Of a DNA stretch of 64,000 bases, positions 63,362 through 64,000 are shown one piece after another. The DNA is from G963665085 sp963665085 (GTDB lineage Bacteria; Bacteroidota; Bacteroidia; Bacteroidales; JAAAOM01), in the NCBI GenBank assembly GCA_963665085.2, contig CAXXXS010000001.1, positions 2,852,001 through 2,916,000 of the forward strand, given 5' to 3'. Under the pieces are notes generated by a model. The model saw only the letters and a program-made list of their open reading frames with translations, had not been told where the DNA came from and did not search any database. The position numbers and the translations under genes are program-made. Within the stretch, counting starts at the first letter, position 1, and every line of letters begins with the position of its first letter.

Positions 63362-64000
63362 ATGTACCGAAAGCAATTATATAAAACAGCATTTCTTTCG
63401 TCTCCAATAATAGCGGTGTTCGAACTTTCACCATTAATATTTATTGGGAATCAGCCGTATAGTTTTTTTATAAAAAGTATTTTTGTATTTACTTTTATTA
63501 TTTTATTGCAGTGGTTGTTTAATGTGTTTTTATTTTCTGAGAATAGGATAAAAAATTCAAGGAACATTTGGAAAAATTATTTTCTTAGTTTTCTATTTGC
63601 TTTTTTTTTAATAGCACTTTTTATGATCTTTTCAAGTTCAATTTTTCCGCCACGGAAAGATATCCCACCTCCAATTTTTCCATTTTTGAATGCTGCAACG
63701 TTAAATACAATTATTCTAATTATTATTAATTCTATTATTAATCGTTCTAAAAAAGAACAGATGGATAGTGAGTTAGCTTTTCTTAAAATAAAAAATCTCG
63801 AAGCAGAACAACAACAATTAATTCAAAAATTGCAGCCTCATTTTTTATTCAATGCACTTAGTACTCTAAAATCATTAATAAATTCCAATACAGAGCAGGC
63901 TGAAGAATACTTAATAAAATTATCAGAATTTCTAAGGTTTACAGTTTCGTCGCATGTTAATGAATTAGTTTTACTCGAGAAAGAACTAAAATTCACAAAT
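63362..64000 (+). CDS. LytS/YehU-type sensor histidine kinase, 3' truncated by window
   Basis: 213 codons from ATG 63362 run open to the window end. The N-terminal ~125 residues hold about four membrane segments (for example FVFTFIILLQWLFNVFLF, SFLFAFFLIALFMIF). A short coiled coil leads into the His_kinase motif KLQPHFLFNALSTLKSLI with the phospho-accepting His, then EEYLIKLSEFLRFTV. The ATPase domain is outside the window. Such kinases pair with LytR-type regulators, usually encoded directly downstream. It may sense the function of the adjacent receptor operon. Confidence 0.9.
   Translation, partial: MYRKQLYKTAFLSSPIIAVFELSPLIFIGNQPYSFFIKSIFVFTFIILLQWLFNVFLFSENRIKNSRNIWKNYFLSFLFAFFLIALFMIFSSSIFPPRKDIPPPIFPFLNAATLNTIILIIINSIINRSKKEQMDSELAFLKIKNLEAEQQQLIQKLQPHFLFNALSTLKSLINSNTEQAEEYLIKLSEFLRFTVSSHVNELVLLEKELKFTN

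Overview
The window is about 35% G+C DNA from a member of the Bacteroidota. The evidence is paired SusC/SusD genes with FecR/ECF-sigma regulators, type IX secretion and gliding genes (porX, porW/sprE, gldH, a T9SS sorting domain), NrdJ, RicT, TAnnTTTG-type promoters, and starts without clear Shine-Dalgarno sequences. A polysaccharide-degrading relative of the Marinilabiliales/Prolixibacteraceae is my inference; no rRNA is present to confirm it.

Layout. 1-8.2 kb is mostly housekeeping: a 5'-truncated aminoacyl-histidine dipeptidase, an alpha/beta hydrolase, a YhhQ queuosine-precursor transporter, alanine dehydrogenase, tsaE, the T9SS regulator porX, and a Na/Pi cotransporter. 8.4-18.7 kb is polysaccharide utilisation locus 1 (PUL1): GH43, FAD oxidoreductase, SusD, SusC and FecR on the minus strand, with a divergent ECF sigma gene. 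A 68-bp inverted repeat pair brackets the fecR/sigma pair. 19-26.8 kb holds a CPBP protease, then a minus-strand run of porW/sprE, a NifU-domain protein, mrp, an alkyltransferase-like gene, trmB, gldH and ricT. 27.4-33.9 kb holds an Oar-like TonB receptor and class II ribonucleotide reductase. 34.1-42.7 kb is PUL2: sigma, FecR, SusC, SusD, sulfatase. In both PULs a related ~150-165 bp MITE-like element lies about 20 bp after the susD stop, in the same orientation.

42.7-57 kb is the accessory region and the most interesting part. An apparent operon encodes a helical protein, a tail-fibre-like protein, a small T9SS-sorted protein with one YD-like motif, a 1,958-residue Rhs/SpvB-type protein with a Sec signal peptide, and a small membrane protein. 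Downstream is a tip-cassette array: a startless tip fragment, small membrane-protein genes, a mosaic Rhs-core fragment, and a second Rhs 3' segment. That segment repeats 1,204 bp of the first Rhs core with one difference seen, but carries a different tip and a membrane protein as likely immunity partner. The cassettes are separated by four full copies, plus one partial copy upstream, of a ~220-230 bp multi-hairpin repeat whose first stem shows compensatory changes. A vapBC-like module and two copies of a 51-56 aa basic ORF are embedded in the array. I read this as a recombination-driven tip-switching locus.

57-64 kb holds a TfoX C-terminal-domain protein, a YCII lipoprotein, an unknown lipoprotein, a TonB receptor with a DUF4249 lipoprotein and an outer-membrane protein, and the start of a LytS-type histidine kinase cut by the window edge (absent from the supplied ORFs because it is open-ended).
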